From IMG/VR virus record IMGVR_UViG_3300023548_000004, positions 1 through 37,194 of that record: DNA of 37,194 bases, one strand, 5' to 3'. The stretch is from a virus. Under the pieces are notes generated by a model that saw nothing but the letters and a program-made list of their open reading frames with translations, was not told the origin of the DNA and ran no database searches. Position numbers and translations under genes: made by a program. This document shows positions 22,781-31,792 of the stretch, one piece after another (position 1 is the first letter of the stretch; each line of letters begins with the position of its first letter).

Positions 22781-23324
22781 ACTACACTTCACGGTTGCAG
22801 AACTGGAACGGCGACTGCTTAACATTGTGCGCTTTGGCACGGTTGCCAGCGTCAACACCAGCAGCAAAACCTGCCGTGTTAAGTTAAACGATACATTGAC
22901 CACAGGCGACTTGCCTTGGGCTGTTCGCCGTGCTGGTCGCGTACGTACTGCCAGTGCGCCCAGCGTGGGTGAACAGGTTACGGTGATTGCACCTGCGGGC
23001 GAGTTGAGCCAAGCGGTGGTGTTTTTAGCAATCTACCAAAGCGCATTCGACGCGCCGAGCACTGACCCCGATGATGACTGGGTGCAGTATGCCGATGGTG
23101 CGGTTATCCATTACAACCAGCGTAGCCACAGCTTGCAGGCAAGCCTGCCTGCTGGTGGCACGGTAACAGTGCAAGCAGACGGTGGAATTACACTCATTGG
23201 CGATGTGACCATCAATGGCACACTGCATACCACGGGCGACACGGTGGCAGGCAGCGTCAGCTTACAGCAACACGTCCACGGCGGTATTCAGCCAGGCGGC
23301 GCAAATACTGGGGTAGCGCAATGA
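22773..23324 (+). CDS. V: Baseplate spike protein (P2 gpV-like)
   Basis: The 183-residue product is the puncturing spike at the tail tip. It has an OB-fold domain in residues ~15-100 (FGTVASVNTSSKTCRVKLND), then a beta-helical stalk (GGTVTVQADGGITLIGDVTI). The tip sequence QQHVHGGIQPGG has H167 and H169 in the H-x-H pattern that binds a metal in P2 gpV. It starts the P2-type tail cluster. ATG 22773 overlaps the gp37-like stop. Confidence 0.93.
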   Translation: MSELHFTVAELERRLLNIVRFGTVASVNTSSKTCRVKLNDTLTTGDLPWAVRRAGRVRTASAPSVGEQVTVIAPAGELSQAVVFLAIYQSAFDAPSTDPDDDWVQYADGAVIHYNQRSHSLQASLPAGGTVTVQADGGITLIGDVTINGTLHTTGDTVAGSVSLQQHVHGGIQPGGANTGVAQ

Positions 23325-23656
23325 ACGGCATGGATCGTAATACAGGCGTGATGATTGGCAGTACGGCGCATTTGATGCAACGCTTGCAAAGCTTGTTGAC
23401 CACGCCTTTGGGTAGCCGTGTGATGCGGCGTAATTATGGCTCACGGCTGCCGCGTTTGGTGGATCGTCCGATGAACGCATCGCTCAAGCTCGATGTTGTG
23501 CATGCCGTGGTGGATGCCATTGGTCAGTGGGAAACGGAGTTTGTGGTCGATCAAGTGCGTGTAAGCGTGGGCGAGGCTAACCAGTTGCTAATTGACCTTT
23601 ATGGCCATGATGTGATTGGCGGCAAGGCGATTACCTTGCAAGGGCTGGTGGTGTAA
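23321..23656 (+). CDS. W: Baseplate assembly protein (P2 gpW / gp25-like)
   Basis: The 111-residue product belongs to the GPW/gp25 family that forms the inner baseplate wedge. Recognisable parts are HLMQRLQSLLTTPLGSRVMR followed by RNYGSRLPRLVDRPMN, with helical ending VRVSVGEANQLLIDLYGHDV. It overlaps both neighbours by one to four bases. Confidence 0.93.
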   Translation: MNGMDRNTGVMIGSTAHLMQRLQSLLTTPLGSRVMRRNYGSRLPRLVDRPMNASLKLDVVHAVVDAIGQWETEFVVDQVRVSVGEANQLLIDLYGHDVIGGKAITLQGLVV

Positions 23657-24552
23657 TGGCTTATACGCAAATTGATTTTGCCAAGATGGCTGCCCCCAAT
23701 GTAATTGAACCGCTGGATTATGAAACCATTTTAGCGGCGTTAAAAGCCGATTTACTGGCACGTAACCCCGACTTAAACGCCCTACAGCTTGAATCATCGG
23801 TGGAAGCGCAACTGTTGGAAGTATGCGCCTACCGCGAACTGCTTATCCGTCAACGCATCAACGATGGCGCGCATGCTGTAATGCTTGCCTATGCCGCTGG
23901 TGGCGACCTTGACCAAATAGGAGCGAACTTTGGTGTAGCACGGTTAACGATTACGCCTGCCAACCCCAACACCGTGCCACCGACTGCTGCCGTGTTGGAG
24001 GCAGACAACCCATTCCGCGAGCGGATACGACTGAGCTTATACAGTCGCACCAGCGCAGGGCCTGCTAACCAGTACCTTTATTTTGCGCGGTCGGCGGATG
24101 CTGATGTGCTGGATGCCAGCGTGATCAGCCCTGTGCCTGGCGATGTGTTGATTACGGTACTTTCCCACAGCAACGGCGGTATTGCACCGCAAGCGGTGCT
24201 GGATGCTGTACTCACCACCTGCAATGCTGACGATGTGCGACCGTTGACTGACCATGTGATGGTGCAAGCAGCCACGCTATTGCCCTACAGTATTGATGTG
24301 GCATTAACACTCTACCCCACAGGCGATGCTGTAACACTGCAAGCGGCAGCACTGGCGGCTGTGCAGGCATACGCCGACCAGCACCATGCCTTGGGGCATG
24401 ATATTACGCGGGCAGGCTTGATTGCGGCGGCAACCGTGGCGAGTGTGCAAAACGTGAACTTGATTGCACCTGCCACGGATATTGTGGTTGGTGACGAGCA
24501 AGCATCCAGCGTTACGGGCATCAACGTGAGTGTGGCAGGGGTAGCGGTCTGA
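23656..24552 (+). CDS. J: Baseplate protein J (P2 gpJ-like)
   Basis: The 298-residue product is the baseplate wedge protein of the gpJ family. The N-terminal PNVIEPLDYETILAALKADL and YRELLIRQRINDGAHAVMLA are typical, as is GGDLDQIGANFGVARLTI and the later FRERIRLSLYSRTSAGPANQ. It sits in the P2 order after W. Confidence 0.94.
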   Translation: MAYTQIDFAKMAAPNVIEPLDYETILAALKADLLARNPDLNALQLESSVEAQLLEVCAYRELLIRQRINDGAHAVMLAYAAGGDLDQIGANFGVARLTITPANPNTVPPTAAVLEADNPFRERIRLSLYSRTSAGPANQYLYFARSADADVLDASVISPVPGDVLITVLSHSNGGIAPQAVLDAVLTTCNADDVRPLTDHVMVQAATLLPYSIDVALTLYPTGDAVTLQAAALAAVQAYADQHHALGHDITRAGLIAAATVASVQNVNLIAPATDIVVGDEQASSVTGINVSVAGVAV

Positions 24553-25295
24553 TGGCTGACGTACTGAGCATACTCCCACCCAATGCCACAGCGAGGGAAC
24601 ACAGCCTAGAGCAGGCAGGCACAGGGCGGATTGAACAAACGCCCGTGGATATTCACACGTTATGGAATGCCGACACCTGCCCACTCGCCCTGTTGCCGTG
24701 GCTGGCGTGGGCGTTGGATGTGGAGTTTTTTAGTTCGCAATGGTTAGCGGCAGAGCAACGCAATGTTATTCGTCAATCGTACCAATCGCACAATATAGCA
24801 GGAACGTTATTGGCATTAAAAAACGCTATCATGGCACTGGGTTATAGTGCGGTTGCTGTGCGTGAATACAACGCTTTTCGGCGTAATCGCGGCTATACCT
24901 ACAATGGTAAGGCATCGCATACAGGGGATACCTTGGCCTACACCTATGACCTTGAAGTAACTGACCTGCGACCCACGTTTTCGGCGTATGATGGTACGGT
25001 TAAAAGGGACGGTACACGCTGGCACGATGGTTACAGCGCGCCGTTTCGGTTGGCATTGCAAACGATCATGCAGGTGATTGCCGAGCATGCCAATGTGCGC
25101 AGCCACTTGCGCACGCTCAGCTATGTTTATACACGCTCGCAGACGATGAACGGCCGTTATAACATGGATGGCAGTACGAACTTTGACAATAATTATGGCA
25201 CAACAGCAGCACAATATTTTGATGGTGCGGCACGGTTCGATGGTGCAATCAGTTTTAGCGATGGTATTTTTACAGGTGATTTATGGTTGATTTAG
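24552..25295 (+). CDS. I: Tail protein I (P2 gpI-like)
   Basis: The 247-residue product matches phage tail protein I, which links the baseplate to tail fibres. Characteristic parts are LPPNATAREHSLEQAGTGRI, LPWLAWALDVEFFSSQWLAA and IAGTLLALKNAIMALGYSAV. The C-terminus (~205-247) contains Tyr/Asn-rich segments NGRYNMDGSTNFDNNYG and FDGAARFDGAISFSDG, a fibre-attachment style tail. The stop overlaps the spike gene start. Confidence 0.93.
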   Translation: MADVLSILPPNATAREHSLEQAGTGRIEQTPVDIHTLWNADTCPLALLPWLAWALDVEFFSSQWLAAEQRNVIRQSYQSHNIAGTLLALKNAIMALGYSAVAVREYNAFRRNRGYTYNGKASHTGDTLAYTYDLEVTDLRPTFSAYDGTVKRDGTRWHDGYSAPFRLALQTIMQVIAEHANVRSHLRTLSYVYTRSQTMNGRYNMDGSTNFDNNYGTTAAQYFDGAARFDGAISFSDGIFTGDLWLI

Positions 25296-27319
25296 TAGCA
25301 AACCCACGGTTCGACAACGTTTACCAATTAGAAGTAACTGACCCTGTGTTGGCAGGGCCTGGTGGCATTGTAAACCGCCCTATTCAGCAGTTATTGAACC
25401 GCACGGAGTTTTTGCGGAAACGCATGGGATCATTAGCTAATGCTCCCGCGTTTGACCGTGCTGTATTAACCGCGAACGCTGTTGGCGCAGCAACGTGGAC
25501 GCGCAGTGCCACGGTGTCGCTATGGTCGTATTTAACCGATGCACAAATAGCAGATGTGCAAACAGGTTCGCCCACATTGGACACCACCGCAGCGTTCCAA
25601 GCAGCATTTGATGCGCTGGGCGATGGTGATGTGTTGGATGTGCCAAAGGGGGTGTACTTATGCGCTGACCTTGCGCCTGTTGCGCCGACGATCACGGTAC
25701 GGAATGTGGTGATTAATGGGCATGGCGCAACGATTCGGCGACCTGATGCCACGGGAACAGGTACGGGAAACTATGCCTGGCACTTCAAAAACTTTCATCA
25801 TATTGACGTAAATGGTTTTGTGTTTGAACGCCTCAATACAGCAACGGCAAACGTTGGCTTTAATGGTGTGCAATTTGAATCGTGTGATTTTGCGGTGTGT
25901 TCGTTTTGTGATTTTAGCGATTGTTTGTGGGGGATGGTTTCTGCTGGCGTGGCGCGGCATAACCTAGCCTACCGTTGCGTTAGCGACACCACTGCGCTGA
26001 CGTATTCGGATGCTGCATTCACAGAACTTCGGCGACCTGAGTTTATTTACCGCGTATTTGGTTTGCTGGGGGCGCAGCATTGTAGCGCGGTGGAATGTGT
26101 GTCGCTGGGGGCTTCGATGGTGTTTCAGCCTAACGATGCGCCCTATTCAAAATCCATTGACAGCGTGTCGGTTGGTTGTTGGGCATCGCCTATTTACGGA
26201 GCTAGCGACCATTTTGAAAGCCGTGGTGACGTGGTGATTAATGCAGGTAAGGATGGCATTAAGATCAACGAACTATACCGCCAAAAAGAGAGTGTCGGCG
26301 GTGTGATTACTGGTGCGGTAATCATCGGTTGCGGTAAAACCCGACCTGACGGTGGTCAGTGCATCAGCGTTGCAGCGCGTTCGGCACGGGTTCACCACAA
26401 TTACGTTGAGCTTAGCCCCATTGCCCAAGATACTGCGCCCGAACAAAACGGCGTGTTGCTGATTGGCAATCGCTGCCGTGTTGACCATAACGAGATTGTA
26501 GGGGCTGCCACAGCCAGCAAAGAAGGAACAGCGATTTTGATGCGTGGTCGCCATTATGTGAATGGGGCGATCAGTTACGCATTAGGCTCTTCTGGTCATC
26601 GCGGCACTGGCAATACGGCACGGAATACAGCCAGCGGCGTGGCGTGGCGTAACTCCAGCAACGTATTGCTAACATGCAGTAATAATACGATTGCATGTGA
26701 CTGCGATGGCGTGAGTTACCCCGCTGACGTGTACAGCGCGGCAGGCATGGATATGGCAGACAATGGTTTTAGTGGTGAGGTGCGTGGCGCAGTAGCAGGG
26801 CTATTATCGGTTGGTAGTACGAACTTTACGTTTTCGGCAACGTTATCTGCTGCCGCTGGCACTGGCTCTAGTGTGTTTAATCTGACTAATAGCACAGGTG
26901 TACGCTTGCTTAACGTAGTGTCGGATGGTTCATACGGCAATTACAGCACTTACGACAGTGCCAGCGAAGTGATTGCCATGCGCGGTTGTGTTGACCTTGG
27001 TGGCGTGGGTGAAAACGTGAGTCAACGGTTCCAAACAGCCGCCACGGGCATCATCCACGCCGCAGGCAATAGCGAGTTACGCACCAACACCGTCAACAGT
27101 GTATTGACGCTCAACAATGGTGCTTACCCCTTACAACGGAAGGTCTTGTTTGCAACGTTTATTAGCGTGGGCAATACGGTGGTGGTCAATGGCGCATTCA
27201 ATCACGCAGGTGCAGCAGCCAGCAGTATTACATTCAACGCAGCCAATACTTTGGTTGAACTGCAATGGGATGGTGCAACATGGCAAACAATCCACACCAA
27301 TGGGGTGATAGTAGCATAA
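25283..27319 (+). CDS. Tail spike with beta-helix domain
   Basis: The 678-residue product is probably the receptor-binding tailspike. Residues 1-50 form a short virion-anchoring module (DPVLAGPGGIVNRPIQQLLN) shared with the next gene. Residues ~85-480 look like a right-handed parallel beta-helix: GDGDVLDVPKGVYLCAD begins it (a pectate-lyase-superfamily start), followed by repeated short strands such as VVINAGKDGIKINELY, GAVIIGCGKTRPDG, NGVLLIGNRCRVDHNEIV and NVLLTCSNNTIACDC. The C-terminal ~180 residues form a distinct beta-rich domain. Such spikes often degrade capsule or O-antigen; the substrate is unknown. Confidence 0.82.
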   Translation: MVDLVANPRFDNVYQLEVTDPVLAGPGGIVNRPIQQLLNRTEFLRKRMGSLANAPAFDRAVLTANAVGAATWTRSATVSLWSYLTDAQIADVQTGSPTLDTTAAFQAAFDALGDGDVLDVPKGVYLCADLAPVAPTITVRNVVINGHGATIRRPDATGTGTGNYAWHFKNFHHIDVNGFVFERLNTATANVGFNGVQFESCDFAVCSFCDFSDCLWGMVSAGVARHNLAYRCVSDTTALTYSDAAFTELRRPEFIYRVFGLLGAQHCSAVECVSLGASMVFQPNDAPYSKSIDSVSVGCWASPIYGASDHFESRGDVVINAGKDGIKINELYRQKESVGGVITGAVIIGCGKTRPDGGQCISVAARSARVHHNYVELSPIAQDTAPEQNGVLLIGNRCRVDHNEIVGAATASKEGTAILMRGRHYVNGAISYALGSSGHRGTGNTARNTASGVAWRNSSNVLLTCSNNTIACDCDGVSYPADVYSAAGMDMADNGFSGEVRGAVAGLLSVGSTNFTFSATLSAAAGTGSSVFNLTNSTGVRLLNVVSDGSYGNYSTYDSASEVIAMRGCVDLGGVGENVSQRFQTAATGIIHAAGNSELRTNTVNSVLTLNNGAYPLQRKVLFATFISVGNTVVVNGAFNHAGAAASSITFNAANTLVELQWDGATWQTIHTNGVIVA

Positions 27320-27320
27320 G

Positions 27321-28730
27321 ATGGCAGATTTAACCGATAACCCAAATACATTCCCCGTCGCAGTGCATGAAATTGGCATAAACGAGCCAGTCATGGGCGG
27401 CGCAGGTGGTAACGATAATGTACCGCATCAGCAGTTAGCCGACAGAACGGCGTGGTTAAAGGCGCAGGTTGATGCGCTAAAAACAGCAGGCTTTGTGGAT
27501 GCCGCAGCCATTACCGCTGCCATTAACGCCCACCTTTCCGCTGCCGACCCTCACCAGCAATACACAACGCAAGCCGAAGTGGATGCCGCGATTGCGGCGC
27601 AGACGCTGCAACCACTATTGACCAATGCCGATGTGCTGGCAACAGCAAAAAGTGCGATGAACGTGGATGCCAATACCATGACAACATCAGGCTTTTACAA
27701 CGGTTATGGCACAAACTGGCCGCTGACTGGGGCGGCAAACTGGCAATACATGACGGTGCTGCGGCATAGCAATGGAACGGTGGTGTGGTGTCATCAGCGG
27801 GTGTATGACTTTTACTCGGTAAAAACATTTGAACGTCGCGCAGAAGGCGGCGTGTGGCAGCCGTGGGTGGAAACAACAGTCAGCAGCGTAGCCGACATTA
27901 TTGCCTTGATTAACAACCACGCCCCTGCTGCACCCGTACAATCGGTGGCTGGAAAAACAGGAGCAGTAACGCTGGTTGCCAGTGATGTAGGGGCAGAGCC
28001 TGCTAATGGCAACATTCAAGGTCACATCGCTGCACCACACCAGCCGTTATTGACCAATGACGATGCCCTTGCCAGCGCGTTATATAAACCAGCGGTTGAT
28101 GCCAACAGCTTGGTCGTGACTGGTATTTACAATGGGTACGGTGCCAACTGGCCGCTGACTGGCACAATGAACTGGCAATACATGACGGTGATTCGCCACA
28201 CCGCTGCGTCAGCAGTGTGGTGTGTGCAAACCGTGTATGATTTTTACAGCGATACCACATGGCAGCGGCGATGCGTCAATAATGTATGGGCGGCATGGGT
28301 GAAAACATCGGGCTATAACAGCGCGGGGGCAGTGATTGCCTTAGCACATAGCACCGTGCCTGCGGGTTATTTTGAGTGCAATGGTGCAGCTATATCGCGC
28401 ACGGTTTATGCTGATTTGTTTGCGGCAATCGGCATTAGTTACGGTGTTGGTGATGGCACGACTACGTTTAACCTACCCGATTTGCGTGGTGAGTTTGTGC
28501 GTGGTTGGTCGCATGGTCGAGCGGTAGATACAGGACGTGCGCTGGGAAGCTGGCAGGTCGATGATTTTAAGAGCCATACGCATACACAGCTCTTTAAAAG
28601 CACAACAGGCGGATCGAGCGCAGGCGGCGACCCAAACAACATCGTTAACAGTACAATCAATACTGGAGCAACAGGTGGCACAGAAACACGACCACGCAAC
28701 GTGGCGATGATGTATTGCATTAAGTATTAA
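27321..28730 (+). CDS. H: Tail fibre with duplicated knob and collar domain
   Basis: The 469-residue product starts with the same anchor module as the spike (DLTDNPNTF, NEPVMGGAGGNDNVPHQQLA). Two similar units at ~98-184 and ~241-328, 143 residues apart, resemble the pyocin-type knob (GFYNGYGTNWPLTGAANWQY versus GIYNGYGANWPLTGTMNWQY). Between them lies VQSVAGKTGAVTLVASDVGA. The C-terminal ~335-469 is a phage tail collar domain (VPAGYFECNGAAISR, DGTTTFNLPDLRGEFVRGWS). It probably binds host surface sugars. A 7-bp repeat tract follows the stop. Confidence 0.88.
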   Translation: MADLTDNPNTFPVAVHEIGINEPVMGGAGGNDNVPHQQLADRTAWLKAQVDALKTAGFVDAAAITAAINAHLSAADPHQQYTTQAEVDAAIAAQTLQPLLTNADVLATAKSAMNVDANTMTTSGFYNGYGTNWPLTGAANWQYMTVLRHSNGTVVWCHQRVYDFYSVKTFERRAEGGVWQPWVETTVSSVADIIALINNHAPAAPVQSVAGKTGAVTLVASDVGAEPANGNIQGHIAAPHQPLLTNDDALASALYKPAVDANSLVVTGIYNGYGANWPLTGTMNWQYMTVIRHTAASAVWCVQTVYDFYSDTTWQRRCVNNVWAAWVKTSGYNSAGAVIALAHSTVPAGYFECNGAAISRTVYADLFAAIGISYGVGDGTTTFNLPDLRGEFVRGWSHGRAVDTGRALGSWQVDDFKSHTHTQLFKSTTGGSSAGGDPNNIVNSTINTGATGGTETRPRNVAMMYCIKY

Positions 28731-28733
28731 TGA

Positions 28734-28782
28734 CGAATTAAGAATTACGAATTACGAATGAGGAATTAGGAATGAGGAATGA
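28734..28782 (+). repeat. Heptanucleotide tandem repeat carrying a start codon
   Basis: Seven 7-base units follow one another: CGAATTA, AGAATTA, CGAATTA, CGAATGA, GGAATTA, GGAATGA, GGAATGA. The start codon of the next gene (28779-28781) is in the last unit, and the Shine-Dalgarno AGGA (28768-28771) comes from earlier units. Confidence 0.92.
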
Positions 28783-29492
28783 ATAACACACCATCACAAA
28801 CAATCACGGCTGATCCTATTGTTGATATTCATCACTTTGATGATGCTGGGGTTTATATTCGCACTACGTCGAGCATTAATGACCCCATCGCTGGGCAGCG
28901 AATGATACCTGCCTTGGCGACCGATGTGGCGTTGCCTGTGTTGGCTGCTGGCGAGACGGCGCAATTTGATACTGTGGCGCAAACATGGGCTGTCGTGCCT
29001 GACCTGCGCGGAACCACGGTGTATGACACTGCCACGCAGCAAGCTGAAGTGTGGCAAGCGGTGGGCGCGTTGCCTGCGACCAAGACCGAGCTTGTGCCAC
29101 CGCCTGAGAGCCAGTGGGACGCTGCGACGCAGGCATGGGTGATTGATGTGGTAGCTGTACGCGATGCCGCACTATCGCGTGTGCTGCGTGCATACCAAGC
29201 CGATATGAACACGCCGATTACATACGCAGGCGCGAGCGTGCAAGCGAGCGATGCAGATGCGCAAACGCTGGCTGGTGTGTTGACAGCGATCAGTAACGGT
29301 TGGGTATTACCGCAAGGGTTTGCGTGGATTGATGCAAACAATCAGCCCATCGCCGCCGATGTTGCGTGGCTGACTGGCTTATCGGCAGCGATGGCAGACC
29401 ATAAGTTCCAAGCATTTGCCCGTTTACAAAGCGCAAAAGCTGCTATCCGTGCAGCCAGTAATGAAACTGCTATCCGCGCAGTGAACTATTAG
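28779..29492 (+). CDS. G: Tail fibre assembly-like protein with DUF4376
   Basis: The 237-residue product sits where P2-type phages have the fibre-assembly gene. The first ~130 residues resemble an assembly-chaperone-like or fibre-accessory domain (HHFDDAGVYIRTTSSIND, PESQWDAATQAWVID). The C-terminal ~100 residues match DUF4376: LRAYQADMNTPITYAGASVQ, TLAGVLTAISNGWVLP, FQAFARLQSAKAAIRAA. It probably helps fold or trim the fibre or spike. The start lies in the heptanucleotide repeat. Confidence 0.75.
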   Translation: MNNTPSQTITADPIVDIHHFDDAGVYIRTTSSINDPIAGQRMIPALATDVALPVLAAGETAQFDTVAQTWAVVPDLRGTTVYDTATQQAEVWQAVGALPATKTELVPPPESQWDAATQAWVIDVVAVRDAALSRVLRAYQADMNTPITYAGASVQASDADAQTLAGVLTAISNGWVLPQGFAWIDANNQPIAADVAWLTGLSAAMADHKFQAFARLQSAKAAIRAASNETAIRAVNY

Positions 29493-29501
29493 GAGTTATT
29501 T

Positions 29502-31007
29502 ATGCCAGGACAATACTTACACGGGATTGATGTTGTTGATGTAGCAACAGGTACACGCCCGATCAACAATGTGAACATGAGCACCATTGGGCTGGTGTGT
29601 ACTGCACCGAATGCCGCCCTTGGCGTGGTTGCGACACTGAGCATTGGGCTGGTTGCTAGCAATAATGCCTTAACGTTTGATGCGTTAAGCGTGGGTGCGA
29701 CGGGTAACACGATCAGTGTGCTGTTGCGTAATCCGCGCGCTAATGCTGCGCCGCTGGCGGTGTCGGTGAGCGGTACGGTGATTACGGTGGATTTGGCAAC
29801 GGATGCCACAGGGCTGATTACCAGCACGGCAACGCAAGTATTGGCGGCGATTGCTGCCCATGCTGTGGCTTCGCTGTTGGTGGTGGTCAGTCATACGGCT
29901 GGTTCAACAGGGGCAGGCGTGGTTGCGCCTACATCGTCGGCATTGTTCCTGAGCGGCGGTGTGGATGAGGCGTTCCCGCTGAATACACCTGTGCGTATTG
30001 CCAGCCGTACCGAAGCCGCCGCCTTGGATACCACGGGCGCAGGCTTGGGCACTGGTCCTGCTGCGATTGATGATATATTCGATCAAGGATCGTTCGCGGT
30101 GGTGGTGGTGCGTGTGGCAGAAGGTGCGACCGTGGCAGCTACCAAAGCCAACGTCATTGGTGGCGTATCGGTAACAGGACAACGCACGGGGCTGCAAGCG
30201 TTGTTGGATGCCGAATCCGTCACGGGTGCGAAACCCAAAGTGCTATGCGCCCCTGGCTTTACCCACGATGCTGCGGTGGTGACGGAGTTTGTTGCTGTTG
30301 CCAACCGTTTGTTGGCGATGGTAGTGGCAGATGGTACGAACACCACCGATGCCGATGCGATTAATTACCGTGGCAACTTTGGTTCGCCGCGTGTGTGGCT
30401 GGTTGACCCTTGGTGTACCCGTTTTGATGTAATTTCGGCATCCAACGTAACGTCACCTGCTTCGGCACGCTTTGCCGCTGTGTTGGCATCGCGTGGTTAT
30501 TGGGAATCACCATCTAACCAACCGCTCAATGGTGTTGCTGGCACAGCTCGCCCGATCATCAGTTCCGCGCAGGGCGATGCCAACAGCACAGCTAACTTCC
30601 TGAACGAGAACCAAGTGGCGACGATTATCCGCGATGATAACTACCGCGTGTGGGGTTCGCGCACATGCTCGGATGACCCGCGCTTTGCCTTTGTTTCCAC
30701 TGTGCGTACGGATGATGCTATCGCCGAAGCGATGGTCACATCGCACAAGTGGGCGATTGACCAAGGGATCACCAAAAACTTCATCGAAGCGGTGGTGGAT
30801 GGCATTAACGCCTACTTGCAGCACGAAGTGGCGTTGGGGCATTTGATTGGCGGCAAGGCGTGGGTTGACGCTGCGCTGAACACGCCCGAAAGCTTGGCTA
30901 ATGGTCATATTTACTTTGATTATGACTTCACCGACGTGAAAACGGCGGAGCATATCACCATGCGTAAACACTTGGTGAACGACTATTTGAAGGGGTTGTT
31001 TAAATGA
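29502..31007 (+). CDS. FI: Tail sheath protein (P2 FI-like)
   Basis: The 501-residue product is the contractile sheath subunit. The N-terminal PGQYLHGIDVVDVATGTRPI and the C-terminal half (GSPRVWLVDPWCTRF, NFLNENQVATIIRDDNYRVW, HEVALGHLIGGKAWVDAALN) are typical of the family. Residues ~40-155 are an Ala/Val-rich insertion domain, more variable. It has the ribosome site TAGGAG at 29491-29496. Confidence 0.94.
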   Translation: MPGQYLHGIDVVDVATGTRPINNVNMSTIGLVCTAPNAALGVVATLSIGLVASNNALTFDALSVGATGNTISVLLRNPRANAAPLAVSVSGTVITVDLATDATGLITSTATQVLAAIAAHAVASLLVVVSHTAGSTGAGVVAPTSSALFLSGGVDEAFPLNTPVRIASRTEAAALDTTGAGLGTGPAAIDDIFDQGSFAVVVVRVAEGATVAATKANVIGGVSVTGQRTGLQALLDAESVTGAKPKVLCAPGFTHDAAVVTEFVAVANRLLAMVVADGTNTTDADAINYRGNFGSPRVWLVDPWCTRFDVISASNVTSPASARFAAVLASRGYWESPSNQPLNGVAGTARPIISSAQGDANSTANFLNENQVATIIRDDNYRVWGSRTCSDDPRFAFVSTVRTDDAIAEAMVTSHKWAIDQGITKNFIEAVVDGINAYLQHEVALGHLIGGKAWVDAALNTPESLANGHIYFDYDFTDVKTAEHITMRKHLVNDYLKGLFK

Positions 31008-31510
31008 GTATTCCACAGGTATTAAAAAACTTTGACCTGTTTGTGTCTTACCGTGGCAAGGCAGGCGTGGTGGATGAAGTCACCTTGCCTAAGTTGACCA
31101 TGAAGACCGACGAGCACCGCGCTGGCGGTATGGACGCGCCGATTGAATTGGAATTAGGCATGGAAAAGATGGAGTCCAACTTCACATTAAGCCAGTTCGA
31201 TGCCCAAGCGTTGCCACTGTTTGGCTTGAGCAACGGTGCCGATGTTCCCTTAACCTTTAAGGGCGCATTGCTGGGCAATGCAGGCTTGATTGTGCCTGTG
31301 CAGGCAAAGATGCGCGGATTGCTGAAAGAAGTGGACTTCGGCACGGCGAAGATGGGCGACAAAACGCAAATCAAGTTTGCTATGGCGGTGCGTTACTACC
31401 AACTGATGGTGGGTGGCGTGGTGATTTATGAAATTGATATTGAAAACATGGTGCGCATCGTGGGCGGCGTGGATCAGCTATTGCTGGAACGTGCAGCGAT
31501 TGGGGGTTAA
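31004..31510 (+). CDS. FII: Tail tube protein (P2 FII-like)
   Basis: The 168-residue product forms the inner tail tube around which the sheath contracts. Typical segments are PQVLKNFDLFVSYRGKAGVV, LPKLTMKTDEHRAGGMDAPI and FNFTLSQFD-type ESNFTLSQFDAQALPLFGLS. It overlaps the sheath stop with ATGA. Confidence 0.94.
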   Translation: MSIPQVLKNFDLFVSYRGKAGVVDEVTLPKLTMKTDEHRAGGMDAPIELELGMEKMESNFTLSQFDAQALPLFGLSNGADVPLTFKGALLGNAGLIVPVQAKMRGLLKEVDFGTAKMGDKTQIKFAMAVRYYQLMVGGVVIYEIDIENMVRIVGGVDQLLLERAAIGG

Positions 31511-31662
31511 TGATGCAGTATGAAGTATTAAAGCCGTTTGGCGGCAACAGTGTGGGTGATGTGCTGGTGATGAATGTACGGCAGGCGCAGCACTGGTTGT
31601 TGGCGGAGTTTGTGAAGCCGTACCAGCCGCCCAAAAAAGCCGCCGATGGTAAGACCAAGTAG
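31510..31662 (+). CDS. Small tail-region protein (50 aa)
   Basis: A 50-codon ORF from ATG 31510 (ATG 31513 also possible) to TAG 31660-31662 starts on the tube gene's stop codon. The product (YEVLKPFGGNSVGDVLVMNV…) ends in a Lys/Pro-rich tail. It resembles the first 40 residues of the small head protein at 20345 in pattern (Y-x-V-x-x-P, then G-x-x-V-x, then LLA-x-x-x-x-x-P), which suggests the same small fold. Function unknown. Confidence 0.7.
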   Translation: MMQYEVLKPFGGNSVGDVLVMNVRQAQHWLLAEFVKPYQPPKKAADGKTK

Positions 31663-31677
31663 CACAACAGTATGACC

Positions 31678-31706
31678 GTTGCTGTGTTTGGTTCAAACAC
31701 AGCAAC
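31678..31706 (+). other. Perfect 12-bp hairpin between tube and E genes
   Basis: GTTGCTGTGTTT (31678-31689) pairs perfectly with AAACACAGCAAC (31695-31706) around the loop GGTTC. No U-tract follows, so it is not a standard terminator; it may attenuate, protect mRNA ends or bind a protein. A tandem ACCGACAAAAAG duplication follows at 31761-31783. Confidence 0.8.
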
Positions 31707-31792
31707 GCTTGCATAAGGCTATAATATAACAGCATAACGCGGCGAGTATGCGGCGTTACAACCGACAAAAAGACCGACAAAAGAGGCATAAG

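Noticed and set aside
31720-31725. TATAAT hexamer before E
   Set aside because: No -35 hexamer at suitable spacing, so it was not called as a promoter.
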